This document shows, piece after piece, positions 16,445 to 25,952 of a stretch of DNA of 64,000 bases (position 1 is the stretch's first letter; each line of letters begins with the position of its first letter). This DNA is from Verrucomicrobiota bacterium (GTDB lineage Bacteria; Verrucomicrobiota; Verrucomicrobiia; Opitutales; Opitutaceae): positions 19,978-83,977 of the forward strand of contig JACRKC010000004.1 in NCBI GenBank assembly GCA_016235555.1, written 5' to 3'. The notes beneath the pieces were generated by a model, which saw nothing but the letters and a program-made list of their open reading frames with translations, ran no database searches and had not been told where the DNA came from. A program made the translations under genes and the position numbers.

Positions 16445-18358
16445 TCAGACTTTTTTCTTTTCCGGCAGCGCGCGCGTCGCGATCTCGGTTTTCAGTTTTT
16501 CGAAGAACGACGCGAAGGGCTGCACGCCCTCGTCGCCGCGGGCGCGGGAGCGCACGGAGACGGATTGCGCCTCGGCCTCTTTCTGGCCGAGCACGAGCGT
16601 GTAGGGGACCTTGTCGAGCTCGGCGCGGCGGATCTTGGCGCCGAGTTTGTCGTTGTGCTCGTCGAGCACGGCGCGGACGCCGGCGGCCTTGAGCGACGCG
16701 AGCAGCGTGCGGCCGTAGTCGAGCGTCTTCTCGCTGATCGGGACGAGGCGGAGCTGCTCGGGCGCGAGCCACACGGGGAAGTCGCCGCCGAAGTGCTCGA
16801 TGAGCACGCCGCAGAAACGCTCCATCGAGCCGAACGGCGCGCGGTGGATCATCACCGGGCGGTGCGCGGTGTTGTCGGCACCGATGTAGCTGAGGTCGAA
16901 GCGCACGGGGAGGTTGTAGTCGACCTGCACGGTGCCGAGCTGCCACTCGCGGCCGATCACGTCCTTGATGACGAAGTCGATCTTCGGACCGTAGAACGCG
17001 GCCTCGCCGGGCTCCTCGGTGAACGGCACGCCGAGCGTCTGCGCGGCGGCGCGACACGCGGCCTCGGCCTTGTCCCAGTTGGCGGCCTCGCCGGTGTATT
17101 TGTTGGAATCGGGATCGCGCGTGCCGACGCGGACGCGGTAGTCCGACATGCCGAGCGTCGAGAGGATGATTTTGACGAGCGAGAGGCAGCCGAGGACTTC
17201 GCCGGCGACCTGTTCCTCGGTGCAGAAGAGATGCGCGTCGTCCTGCGTGAAGCCGCGGACGCGCGTCATGCCGTTGAGTTCGCCGCTCTGCTCCCAGCGG
17301 TAAACGGTGCCGAACTCCGCGAGGCGCACCGGCAGGTCGCGATACGAGTGCGGCTGCGACGCGAAGATCTTGATGTGATGCGGGCAGTTCATCGGCTTCA
17401 GCATGAAGCCGTCGAGGAGCTTGTCGGCGTCCATCACGCGATCCTTGGCGATGACTTCCTTGCCGGCGCGGCGGTTGATTTCGTCGGCGAAACCCTGCGA
17501 GACCGACTCGAGGCGCGCGGTGAGCTCGGCGCAGGAGCAGCCTTCGCTGGCGAGCTTGAGCATGGCGTCGGGTTCGGCGAACGCGGTGAACTGCGCGTCC
17601 TTGTAGTAGGGGAAGTGGCCGCTGGTCTTGTAGAGCGCGAGCTTGCCGATGTGCGGCGTGAAGACCTGCGAGTAGCCCTGCTTGCGCAGCTCCTCGCTGA
17701 TGAAGTTCTGCAACTCCTGGCGCACGACCGCGCCGTGCGGCGTCCACAGCACGAGGCCGAGGCCCACGTCGTCGTCGATGACGAAGAGTTTCAGCTCCTT
17801 GCCGAGCTTGCGGTGGTCGCGCTGCTTGGCCTGCTCGATCTGCGTGAGGTAGGCGGCGAGCTCGTCCTTCGACGCGAACGCGGTGCCGTAGATGCGCTGG
17901 AGCTGCTTGTTCTTTTCGTCGCCGCGGTGATAGGCGCCGGCGATGGAGAGGAGCTTGAACGCCTTCAGCTTCGCCGTGTAGCGCACGTGCGTGCCGGCGC
18001 AGAGGTCGGTGAACTCGCCGTTGGTGTAGAACGAAATCTTTTCGCCCTCGGGGATGTCCGCGAGACGGCCGAGCTTGTAGCGCTCCTGGCCGATTTTCTT
18101 GATGATTTCGATGGCCTCGTCGCGGGAGACCTCCCTGCGGTCGAAGCGCTGGTTCTCGTCGGCGATCTTCTTCATCTCGACCTCGATCTTCGCGAGGTCG
18201 TCCAGCGTGAATTTGTGGTCGAGATCGATGTCGTAGTAGAAGCCGGTGTCCGTCGGGGGGCCGATGTCGAGTTTGGCGTCGGGGAACAGACGGAGGACAG
18301 CGGTCGCCAAAACGTGGGAGCACGAGTGGCGAATTTCTTCGAGCGGAGTCATGGCCAT
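16445..18358 (-). CDS. thrS: Threonyl-tRNA synthetase lacking the TGS domain
   Basis: A 637-residue class II synthetase that charges tRNA-Thr in the cytosol. It opens directly with the editing-domain motif HSCSHVLA (11-18), so the N-terminal TGS domain of about 60 residues found in most bacterial ThrRS is missing. The editing domain, with CAGTHV (zinc/editing site), is complete. The catalytic core follows with MNCPHHIKIF, GELNGMTRVRGFTQDDAH and the class II motif 3 region, then the C-terminal anticodon-binding domain (VLDEHNDKLGAKIR). The start MAMTPLEEIR offers no room for a TGS upstream: the 124-base gap to the next gene contains no coding extension. TGS-less ThrRS forms are known, so the enzyme should be functional. 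Confidence 0.95.
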   Translation of the reverse strand: MAMTPLEEIRHSCSHVLATAVLRLFPDAKLDIGPPTDTGFYYDIDLDHKFTLDDLAKIEVEMKKIADENQRFDRREVSRDEAIEIIKKIGQERYKLGRLADIPEGEKISFYTNGEFTDLCAGTHVRYTAKLKAFKLLSIAGAYHRGDEKNKQLQRIYGTAFASKDELAAYLTQIEQAKQRDHRKLGKELKLFVIDDDVGLGLVLWTPHGAVVRQELQNFISEELRKQGYSQVFTPHIGKLALYKTSGHFPYYKDAQFTAFAEPDAMLKLASEGCSCAELTARLESVSQGFADEINRRAGKEVIAKDRVMDADKLLDGFMLKPMNCPHHIKIFASQPHSYRDLPVRLAEFGTVYRWEQSGELNGMTRVRGFTQDDAHLFCTEEQVAGEVLGCLSLVKIILSTLGMSDYRVRVGTRDPDSNKYTGEAANWDKAEAACRAAAQTLGVPFTEEPGEAAFYGPKIDFVIKDVIGREWQLGTVQVDYNLPVRFDLSYIGADNTAHRPVMIHRAPFGSMERFCGVLIEHFGGDFPVWLAPEQLRLVPISEKTLDYGRTLLASLKAAGVRAVLDEHNDKLGAKIRRAELDKVPYTLVLGQKEAEAQSVSVRSRARGDEGVQPFASFFEKLKTEIATRALPEKKKV

Positions 18359-18482
18359 GGTGTGTGTGAGTTGTGGTCCTGCCTACGAACGCAGGGCCGG
18401 AACCGGAAAGGCCGCCGGGAAAATGTGGCCCTGTCAATCCGGGCCTTTTTCGGATGCTGGGCAGCTGAAACTTGTGGAGCAG

Positions 18483-19031
18483 TCAGGGCTTGGGACTGCC
18501 GGTTCCGGGTGCCGTGGCGGTAGGTGAAGCGGCCTCTTGAGCTTTGGATTCCAGCCAGCGGCGATCGAACTCTTCCCTTGCCTGCTTGCCTACCAACGCA
18601 AACACATCGCTGCCGAAACGGGTCTTGATGTGGTCGCGCATGACTTGGTTGTAGGCTTCGACGTAAGCGACGAGGGGTTCTGAGACGATGCAGCCAGCAA
18701 GCGCAGTGTATTCGACGTTGTAGTCACGCTTCCAAATCTCCCTCTCAATTTCATCCCACGGCAGGTAGAGTCCGTAGCTCAAGATCACCATCCTCCCTCG
18801 TTGGAAGTGCTCATTGGCCTCCTGTCGTCCGTCCCGGCCTTCGTATTCGTCCCCGCCTGAGAGACGGACTCGTTGGCGTTCGATCTGATTGCCGCTTACC
18901 CGCCCGAGGTTTGGCCCTCCGCCCAACACAGTCAGTTCTCTGGTTCCCGCCTTGGGCGAAAGCGCATAGTAGGCCAAAAACCCACCCAGCAAACCGGCCG
19001 GAACCCAGAAGTAGTGGCGCGGCGTTGTCAC
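18483..19031 (-). CDS. Small single-span membrane protein, unknown function
   Basis: A 182-residue protein starting with GTG at 19031. One hydrophobic helix (about residues 8-25, WVPAGLLGGFLAYYAL) near the N-terminus anchors a mostly hydrophilic remainder with an aromatic and charged central part (YLPWDEIEREIWKRDYNVEY) and a Pro/Thr-rich tail. I do not recognise a family. The base composition is visibly less GC-rich than its neighbours, as is the 3' half of the adjacent cysS, which suggests recent arrival or different selection. It lies between cysS (70 bases upstream) and thrS (124 bases downstream) on the same strand, but no functional link is evident. Confidence 0.6.
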   Translation of the reverse strand: MTTPRHYFWVPAGLLGGFLAYYALSPKAGTRELTVLGGGPNLGRVSGNQIERQRVRLSGGDEYEGRDGRQEANEHFQRGRMVILSYGLYLPWDEIEREIWKRDYNVEYTALAGCIVSEPLVAYVEAYNQVMRDHIKTRFGSDVFALVGKQAREEFDRRWLESKAQEAASPTATAPGTGSPKP

Positions 19032-19101
19032 ATTGAAGAATACGGTCGTAGCCGAGAGTCCTTAGGCACGATTTCGGTTCTTGGTCGGGCGTGAAGCCCA
19101 C

Positions 19102-20544
<1,443 letters not shown>

Positions 20545-20713
20545 GAGGCGAAAGTGAGAGGGCGAAGGTTTGGGAATTTTCCGCCGCGGCACCAGACCGA
20601 ACGCGGTGCTTGAAAGCGAGGCGTTTTGGGCGATGGTGGGCGCGCGACCGGCCGGCTGACCGGCGGGTCGCCGGCTCGTGCCGCCCACCCAACCACCCAC
20701 CGGAGCACTCCTC

Positions 20714-21088
20714 ATGGCCAAGAAATCCGCCCACTACGTCGATGGATATGTGATTCCCGTTCCGAAGAAGAACGTCGCCGAATACCGCAAGATGGCGCAG
20801 CTCGGCTGCAAAGTCTGGATGAAGCATGGCGCACTCGATTACCGCGAGTGCGTGGGCGAGGATTTGAACGTGAAATGCGGCCCGGGGTTCTCCCGCGGCA
20901 TCAAGGTCAAGCGGGGCGAAACCGTCGTCTTTGCCTACATCGTCTACAAATCGCGCGCGCATCGCGACAAGGTGAACGCGGCCGTCATGAAGGATCCCGA
21001 GCTGTGTGCTGGCATGGACCCGGAGAAGATGCCGTTCGACTGGCGGCGGATGCTCACCGGCGGGTTCGAGACACTGGTGAGTGCCTGA
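20714..21088 (+). CDS. DUF1428 (YbaA-like) protein
   Basis: A 124-residue protein that matches the YbaA/DUF1428 family at its full length. It has the opening YVDGYVIPVPKKN, then WMKHGALDYRECVGEDL, and closes with CAGMDPEKMPFDWRRMLTGGFETLV. The fold is a ferredoxin-like alpha/beta dimer; no catalytic role is established for the family, whose members are cytosolic. The start ATG at 20714 follows a GGAG five bases upstream of the spacer and gives the conserved N-terminus. It stands alone between the divergent cysS and the hemB gene 98 bases downstream. Confidence 0.9.
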   Translation: MAKKSAHYVDGYVIPVPKKNVAEYRKMAQLGCKVWMKHGALDYRECVGEDLNVKCGPGFSRGIKVKRGETVVFAYIVYKSRAHRDKVNAAVMKDPELCAGMDPEKMPFDWRRMLTGGFETLVSA

Positions 21089-21186
21089 GCCGGCGCAAGA
21101 AACGGCCGGGTTTCGGCAAATCCCGCGCCCAATTTCCCCTCGCGGCGACCGTGGCCGGCTGCTCTAGTGCGGCGACGTTCAAACCC

Positions 21187-22200
21187 ATGGCCGAGACCTT
21201 TGCACTGGACCTGACCCAACGCCCCCGGCGCCTGCGCCGCACGCCCGCGCTGCGCGCAATGGTCGAGGAGACCGTGCTGCGCCCGGCGGATTTCATCGCG
21301 CCGCTGTTCGTCGTCGACGGCAAGCCGGCGCCCGAGGAGATCAAGTCGATGCCGGGCCAGTTCCGGCTGAACATCGCCGACCTCGTGAAGGAGTGCCGCG
21401 CGATCCACAAGCTGGGCGTGCCGGCCGTGGCGCTGTTTCCCAAGCTCGATCCGAAACTCAAGGACGACGAGGGCACGCAGGCGCTCAACGAGGAGACGCT
21501 GATCCTGCGGGCCGTGCGCGCCGTGAAGAAGGCCGTGCCCGAACTCGCGATCATCACGGACGTCGCGCTCGATCCTTACACGAGTCATGGGCACGACGGC
21601 GTGCTCACCGCCGCGCGCGACGACGTGGAGAACGATCGCACCGTCGGCCTCCTCGCCAGGATGGCCGTGTTGCAGGCGCGCGCAGGCGTCGACTTGGTGG
21701 CGCCGAGCGACATGATGGATGGGCGGGTGGGTGCGATTCGCACGGCGCTCGATGCCGCGGGCTACACCGGCACGGGCATCCTCGCCTACTCAGTGAAATA
21801 CAATTCGGCGTATTACGGGCCGTTTCGCGACGCGGTGGGCAGCGCGCAGGCGGCGGGCACGCGCTTGCTCAGCAAGGCAACTTACCAGATGAACCCGGCC
21901 AACCGCCGCGAGGCGATCCGCGAGGCGCAGCTCGATGCCCGCGAGGGTGCCGACATGATCATGGTGAAACCCGCGGGCGCGTATCTGGACATCATCCGCG
22001 AGGTGCGCGATGCGACGGACCGGCCGATCGCGGCCTACCAGGTTTCCGGCGAATACGCGCAGATCCACGCGGCGGCGCGGCTGGGCTGGCTCGATCTCGC
22101 GCGGACGCGGCATGAGTCGCTGCTCGCGATCAAGCGCGCAGGCGCGGACATGATTCTCACCTATTTCGCCAAGGAAATGGCGGCGGGGTTGAAAGGGTAG
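21187..22200 (+). CDS. hemB: Delta-aminolevulinic acid dehydratase (porphobilinogen synthase)
   Basis: A 337-residue enzyme joining two aminolevulinate molecules to porphobilinogen in tetrapyrrole synthesis. The two Schiff-base lysines are K204 (YSVKYNSAYYGPF) and K261 (IMVKPAGAYLD). At the metal site, the three cysteines of zinc enzymes are replaced by A127, D129 and D137 (DVALDPYTSHGHDG), the pattern of zinc-independent, magnesium-activated forms. The start ATG 21187 gives the conserved N-terminal arm (RPRRLRRTPALRAMVEE); the open frame upstream is not conserved. It converges with the permease gene, with a large hairpin repeat in between. Confidence 0.97.
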   Translation: MAETFALDLTQRPRRLRRTPALRAMVEETVLRPADFIAPLFVVDGKPAPEEIKSMPGQFRLNIADLVKECRAIHKLGVPAVALFPKLDPKLKDDEGTQALNEETLILRAVRAVKKAVPELAIITDVALDPYTSHGHDGVLTAARDDVENDRTVGLLARMAVLQARAGVDLVAPSDMMDGRVGAIRTALDAAGYTGTGILAYSVKYNSAYYGPFRDAVGSAQAAGTRLLSKATYQMNPANRREAIREAQLDAREGADMIMVKPAGAYLDIIREVRDATDRPIAAYQVSGEYAQIHAAARLGWLDLARTRHESLLAIKRAGADMILTYFAKEMAAGLKG

Positions 22201-22279
22201 GGCGGATTGTCCTCAGTCCGCCGCCCCATGTGCGGGCGAAAACCCTGAGCGGCGCGTGAGGGATAACGCGCCCTACCTA

Positions 22280-22460
22280 CTGAGGCTCGCGAAATAGGGT
22301 GACAAAGAGCTCGGTGGTTCGGGGAGCGCACCCGTCTCGGGTGCTGGGGCCGGCGTCTCGCCGGCACCGCCGAAGTCCTCGGCGAGACGCCGAGGACAGC
22401 CCGCGGGACGCGGGCGCTCCCCGAACCACCATGTGTCACTCAATTATGCGAGGCTCAGTA
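22280..22460. repeat. Nested 180-base hairpin element
   Basis: The outer arms CTGAGGCTCGC and GCGAGGCTCAG pair with one mismatch, and GTGACA pairs with TGTCAC. The inner arms GGTGGTTCGGGGAGCGC (22313-22329) and GCGCTCCCCGAACCACC (22414-22430) are perfect 17-mers, and between them are two further small palindromes (GGCGTCTCGCC and GGCGAGACGCC types). The same outer arm type (ATTGAGNCTCGCA) recurs at 59127 and 59273-59290. It lies between the convergent hemB and permease genes and could serve as a bidirectional mRNA end. Confidence 0.85.
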
Positions 22461-22473
22461 AACGACGGCGCGT

Positions 22474-23934
22474 TTAACGCCCGCCGTTGTTCAGTTTGCT
22501 CCGGTGGCGGCTGTAGCCGAAGTAGATCGCGAGGCCGATCACCATCCAGATGACGAGGCGCAGCCACGTATCGCCGGGCAACGCGACCATCTGGGCGAGG
22601 CACACGAGTGCACCGAGCAGCGGGATGAGCGGGACGAGCGGGGTCTTGAACGGCCGGGGCAAATCGGGCCGGCGGCGGCGGAGCACGATGATCGCGGCGC
22701 AGACGATCACGAAGGCGAACAGCGTGCCGATGTTTACGAGTTCGCCGAGCAGCGCGAGCGGGAGCACGCCGGCGATGATGCACGCGAGGAGGCCCGTGAC
22801 GATTTGCGTGACATACGGAGTCTGGAAGCGCGGGTGGGTCTTCGCGAACACCGCGGGCAGCAGGCCATCGTTGGCCATCGAGAAGAAGATGCGCGGCTGG
22901 CCCATGAGCATCACGAGACACACGGAGCTGAGGCCCATGAGCGCGGCGATCTCGACGATGTAGCGGAGCCACGTCGGTGCGCCGGCGGCTTGGAGCGCGT
23001 TTACGACGGGAGCGGCGTTGTTGAGCGTGGTGTATTTCGCCATGCCCGTGAGCACGAAGGAAAACGTGATGAAGATCACGGTGCAGACCGCGAGCGAGCC
23101 GAGGATGCCCTTGGGCATGTCGCGCTGCGGATCCTTGGCCTCCTGCGCCGAAGTCGAGACGGCGTCGAAGCCGATATAGGCGAAGAAAATCACGCCCGCG
23201 CCCTTGAGGATGCCGCTCCAGCCGAACTCGCCGAACTTGCCGGTGTTGTCGGGGATGAAGGGCGTCCAGTTCGCTTTCGCGATGTCGGGATGGGCGATCA
23301 CGAACCAGGCGCCGAACGCGATGCAGAAGATGAGGACCGAGACCTTGGTGACGACCATCACGTTGTTGAAGTTGGCGGATTCCTTGATGCCGATCACGAG
23401 GAGGAGAGTGAGGACAAAGATGATCGCGACGGCGGGCAGGTTGACGATGGCGCCGGTGAGCACGTAGTGGCCGTTGACGTAGTCGATCGGGGCGCTGCAG
23501 AGCTGGGGCGGCACCACGATGCCGAATTCCTTCAGGAACGCGACGAAGTGCCCGGACCAGCCGACCGCGACGCTGGGCGACGTGAAGAGGTATTCGAGGA
23601 TGAGGTCCCAGCCGATGATCCACGCGAGGAATTCGCCGAGCGTGGCGTAGGCGTAGGTGTAGGCGCTGCCGGCGATCGGAATCATCGCGGCAAACTCCGC
23701 GTAGCACAGACCGGCGAAAAGGCAGCCGAGCCCGGAGACCACGAACGAGAGCGCGATGGCGGGGCCCGCGTATTGGGCGGCGGCCTGGCCGGTGAAGACA
23801 AAGATGCCCGCACCGATGATCGCGCCGATGCCGAGGCTGACGAGGTTGGTGGCGGAAAGCGCGCGGCGCAGGCCATGCTGGCCCGCAGCTTCGCGCTGCA
23901 GTTGTTCGACGGATTTGGTTTGGAACAGGCTCAT
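22474..23934 (-). CDS. APC-superfamily amino-acid permease (CAT type)
   Basis: A 486-residue inner-membrane transporter with twelve predicted hydrophobic helices. The APC signature in helix 1 is clear (GIGAIIGAGIFVFTG), followed by the helix 3 region GSAYTYAYATLGEFLAW and the helix 6 region FFAYIGFDAVSTSAQEAKDPQRDMP. These are typical of cationic amino-acid transporter (CAT/YhdG-like) members, which import or exchange amino acids. Length and topology are normal. It is transcribed alone on the minus strand, 31 bases after the start of no other gene; the next gene upstream (23966) could share its transcript. The substrate cannot be fixed from sequence. Confidence 0.92.
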   Translation of the reverse strand: MSLFQTKSVEQLQREAAGQHGLRRALSATNLVSLGIGAIIGAGIFVFTGQAAAQYAGPAIALSFVVSGLGCLFAGLCYAEFAAMIPIAGSAYTYAYATLGEFLAWIIGWDLILEYLFTSPSVAVGWSGHFVAFLKEFGIVVPPQLCSAPIDYVNGHYVLTGAIVNLPAVAIIFVLTLLLVIGIKESANFNNVMVVTKVSVLIFCIAFGAWFVIAHPDIAKANWTPFIPDNTGKFGEFGWSGILKGAGVIFFAYIGFDAVSTSAQEAKDPQRDMPKGILGSLAVCTVIFITFSFVLTGMAKYTTLNNAAPVVNALQAAGAPTWLRYIVEIAALMGLSSVCLVMLMGQPRIFFSMANDGLLPAVFAKTHPRFQTPYVTQIVTGLLACIIAGVLPLALLGELVNIGTLFAFVIVCAAIIVLRRRRPDLPRPFKTPLVPLIPLLGALVCLAQMVALPGDTWLRLVIWMVIGLAIYFGYSRHRSKLNNGGR

Positions 23935-23965
23935 GAGCGGCTGGGGTCAGCAGGCCGCGGTGAAC

Positions 23966-24556
23966 TCAGAAGGGGGAGCGTGACACTTGGAGCGAGTCGC
24001 CGGGCATCAGGCGCGGGTCCTGGGCCGGACTTTTCTGCGCGAGCTTCACGTCGATCGTGTAGGCGTGCTTGTCGCGCACGAGGCTGACGGCGGTTTCCTT
24101 GGCGTAGAGGGTGAAGCCGCCCGCGGACTGGATGGCTTTGGCGACGGTGAGATCGGGCGACCACGGGATGCGGCTCGGGCGCTGCACTTCGCCGCCGACG
24201 TAGACGTAGCGCTCGGTGACATTCACGGCGACGTCGAGCGCGGTGTAGATTTTTTTCCCGATATAGGTCTCGCGAATGCGCTGCGTGAGGTCGGCGGTGC
24301 TGGCGCCGGCCGCCGCCACCGTGCCGATGAACGGCAGGTTGATCACGCCCTGCTCGTCGATCTGCACGTTGTTGGTGCTGGGATCGGGCACGCCGAGAAG
24401 TGCGACGGTGAGACTGTCGCCGACGCGCAGTTGCGAGGTGGAGACGGGCACCGGCACCTGCGGATTGGTCGCGGTCACGCCCCCGTCAGTGCCGCAGCCG
24501 GCAAACGCGAGCAGCGCGGCAAGACTGGCGAGGGCGACGCGCGGGGAGAGTCTCAT
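23966..24556 (-). CDS. Polysaccharide export lipoprotein (Wza/SLBB type, short)
   Basis: A 196-residue secreted lipoprotein. Residues 1-20 form a signal peptide with lipobox LAFAGC, and Cys20 would be lipidated. The body has the polysaccharide-export domain (LRVGDSLTVALLGVPD, IDEQGVINLPFIGTV, LTQRIRETYIGKKIY) followed by one SLBB-like domain (VYVGGEVQRPSRIPW, VAKAIQSAGGF). It lacks the long C-terminal region of Wza, so it resembles the short exporters used in outer-membrane passage of exopolysaccharide. The large glycan region at 30-56 kb is a plausible source of its cargo. The 31-base gap to the permease suggests cotranscription, though their roles differ. Confidence 0.88.
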   Translation of the reverse strand: MRLSPRVALASLAALLAFAGCGTDGGVTATNPQVPVPVSTSQLRVGDSLTVALLGVPDPSTNNVQIDEQGVINLPFIGTVAAAGASTADLTQRIRETYIGKKIYTALDVAVNVTERYVYVGGEVQRPSRIPWSPDLTVAKAIQSAGGFTLYAKETAVSLVRDKHAYTIDVKLAQKSPAQDPRLMPGDSLQVSRSPF

Positions 24557-24620
24557 GGGCGAGCTTCGTGCGCGAAAGTCGGCGGCTTGGCAACTGCGGC
24601 GTGCGATTGCGTCGCCGCGG

Positions 24621-24761
24621 GGGTGTGAATCAAACTGAGGTCAGTTCTCGAAGGCCTCGGTTGTAGCGGCGGTCTATGACCGCCGTCGTTGCGCCAAGGG
24701 TATTCGTTCGGCGGTCATAGACCGCCGCTACAAATCACTGACCTCGGTTTGAGTCACACCC
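24621..24761. mobile_element. MITE-like element, family A, copy 1
   Basis: This element fills part of the gene-free 403 bases at 24557-24959. The terminal inverted repeats GGGTGTGAATCAAACTGAGG and its near-complement ending GAGTCACACCC are flanked by a perfect 9-bp direct repeat TCGCCGCGG (24612-24620 and 24762-24770). The interior is a TGTAGCGGCGGTC-type palindrome. No coding capacity. Two other copies: 53543-53641 and 59049-59327. Confidence 0.85.
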
Positions 24762-24771
24762 TCGCCGCGGG

Positions 24772-24887
24772 GGGCGCATCGCACCTGCCTGCAATCCGGA
24801 GGGGCGCTTTTCCAAGCGTGCACGCCCGGCGGTTGAAAACCGCCGCTCCGTCGCCCCCGCCGGACTGCAAGGAACTGGGCTGCGTCC
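24772..24887. mobile_element. MITE-like element, family B, diverged copy
   Basis: It starts with GGGCGCATCGCA and ends with CTGGGCTGCGTCC, degenerate forms of the family B ends, and carries the CGGCGGTTGAAAACCGCCG core. It adjoins the right duplication of the family A element, so the two inserted side by side or one beside the other's target. No clear 9-bp duplication remains. Confidence 0.6.
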
Positions 24888-24895
24888 TCGTCGGG

Positions 24896-24926
24896 AAAAA
24901 CAAAAACGGCAGCCGGGTGGCTGCCG
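24896..24926 (-). terminator. Rho-independent terminator of the acidic protein gene
   Basis: The stem CGGCAGCC / GGCTGCCG (24907-24914 with 24919-24926) has a four-base loop and is followed on the minus strand by TTTTTGTTTTT. It lies 34 bases after the stop codon at 24960. Confidence 0.9.
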
Positions 24927-24959
24927 TGAAAGGTGGTGGCGGGAGGGCGCGGGAGAGGT

Positions 24960-25766
24960 TCAGCGTTTGCCCTTGGATTTGCGCTGGGGCTTCTCGTCTT
25001 CTTCCTCGGCGGCGTCGTCCTCTTCGTCGGCATCGTCGTCGTCGGAGTCTTTGTCTTCGTCGCCGTCGCCCTTTTTCTTTTCACCCTCCTCGTCGTCGCC
25101 GTCTTCCTCATCCTCGTCCCACTTGAGCGACTCGTCGTTCTTGAGTTTTTCCTCTTCCTCTTCGTCGAGTTCCGGCAGGTCGGCGTCGTCGGCTTCGTCT
25201 TCGATGCCTTTCGCCGGCGCTTCCTCGTCGGAGTCGTAACCGGCGGGCATGAAGTCGAGGATCGAAGTGAGCTCCTCGAAGGTGTGGATCGCACTGCCGT
25301 GCATGAAGTGGCTGTTCTGGTCCTCGCGGATCTCGTCCTCCACTTCGTCGACCGAGAGCTTCGATTCAAACTCGAAGAGGTCGTTGAGCATCTTCACGCG
25401 GCAGCGCGTGATGTGGTCGAGCAGGTCGGCGTAGGGGCCGTTCTCCTCGTCGAGAATATCAGGCAGGGCGAAGAGTTTCTCCTCGGAGTCGAAGAGCGAC
25501 TCCTTCACGCGCTTGAGCCGGACCTTGCCGGTGCCGAGGTCCTTGTCGATGCGGAAGGCGATGAAGGCCGACTCGAACACATCCTGATCGAAGCCGTAGT
25601 CGCGCAGCGGATCGACGAGTTCGATGAGGTGGGCGAGTTGGCGCGGATCGATGATGCTGAGGCCGTCCACATCCCAGCGCACGGGGTCGCTCGTTTCCGC
25701 GACCCACCAGTTATGGTCGTCGCCGAGACGGACGATGCACCAATCGAGAGAGTTAGGCTTGGCCAT
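24960..25766 (-). CDS. Hypothetical protein with long acidic tail
   Basis: ATG 25766 gives 268 residues. Residues 1-175 look like a folded, mixed alpha/beta domain (SLDWCIVRLGDDHNWWVAET, LAHLIELVDPLRDYGFDQDVF, HFMHGSAIHTFEELTSILDFMPAGYDS). From about residue 180 it is an Asp/Glu tract mixed with Lys, ending in the basic KSKGKR. I do not recognise the family. The acidic tail is likely disordered and may bind basic partners such as nucleic-acid-binding proteins or cations. A strong terminator follows, and pyrD is divergent upstream. Codon use is like that of neighbouring genes, so it appears resident. Confidence 0.75.
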   Translation of the reverse strand: MAKPNSLDWCIVRLGDDHNWWVAETSDPVRWDVDGLSIIDPRQLAHLIELVDPLRDYGFDQDVFESAFIAFRIDKDLGTGKVRLKRVKESLFDSEEKLFALPDILDEENGPYADLLDHITRCRVKMLNDLFEFESKLSVDEVEDEIREDQNSHFMHGSAIHTFEELTSILDFMPAGYDSDEEAPAKGIEDEADDADLPELDEEEEEKLKNDESLKWDEDEEDGDDEEGEKKKGDGDEDKDSDDDDADEEDDAAEEEDEKPQRKSKGKR

Positions 25767-25952
25767 AGAATCAGGAGAATGGGCTGGAATTTTCGCGCAG
25801 CGTGCGAGGGGTGTTTGAAAAAACAAGCACAAAAACGGTCACCGCGTAACGACCCCGTTACGGGCGAAAATCGCTCCGGAAAATCCTGCGCGGGCGGGGC
25901 TTCGGCACGCGCGACACTTGCATTTTGACGGCGCGATTTCACGCTGCCCGGC

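Noticed and set aside
18431..18455. GGCCC-GGGCC stem followed by TTTTT between the small membrane gene and thrS
   Set aside because: It is oriented for plus-strand transcription, but no plus-strand gene precedes it; the pairing is short, so I do not call a terminator or T-box.
22201..22473. Possible CRISPR-like array of repeated hairpins
   Set aside because: The units are inverted, not direct, repeats of different sequence with no regular spacers and no cas genes nearby.
24557..24959. Possible riboswitch or leader upstream of the export lipoprotein gene
   Set aside because: The structured sequence is explained by two transposon-like elements and a terminator of the opposite gene; no known riboswitch core was recognised.
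25846..25861. GTAACG-ACCC-CGTTAC inverted repeat upstream of pyrD
   Set aside because: It resembles the operator core at 10935 but is only six bases per arm; by itself it may be chance, so it is mentioned but not listed as a site.
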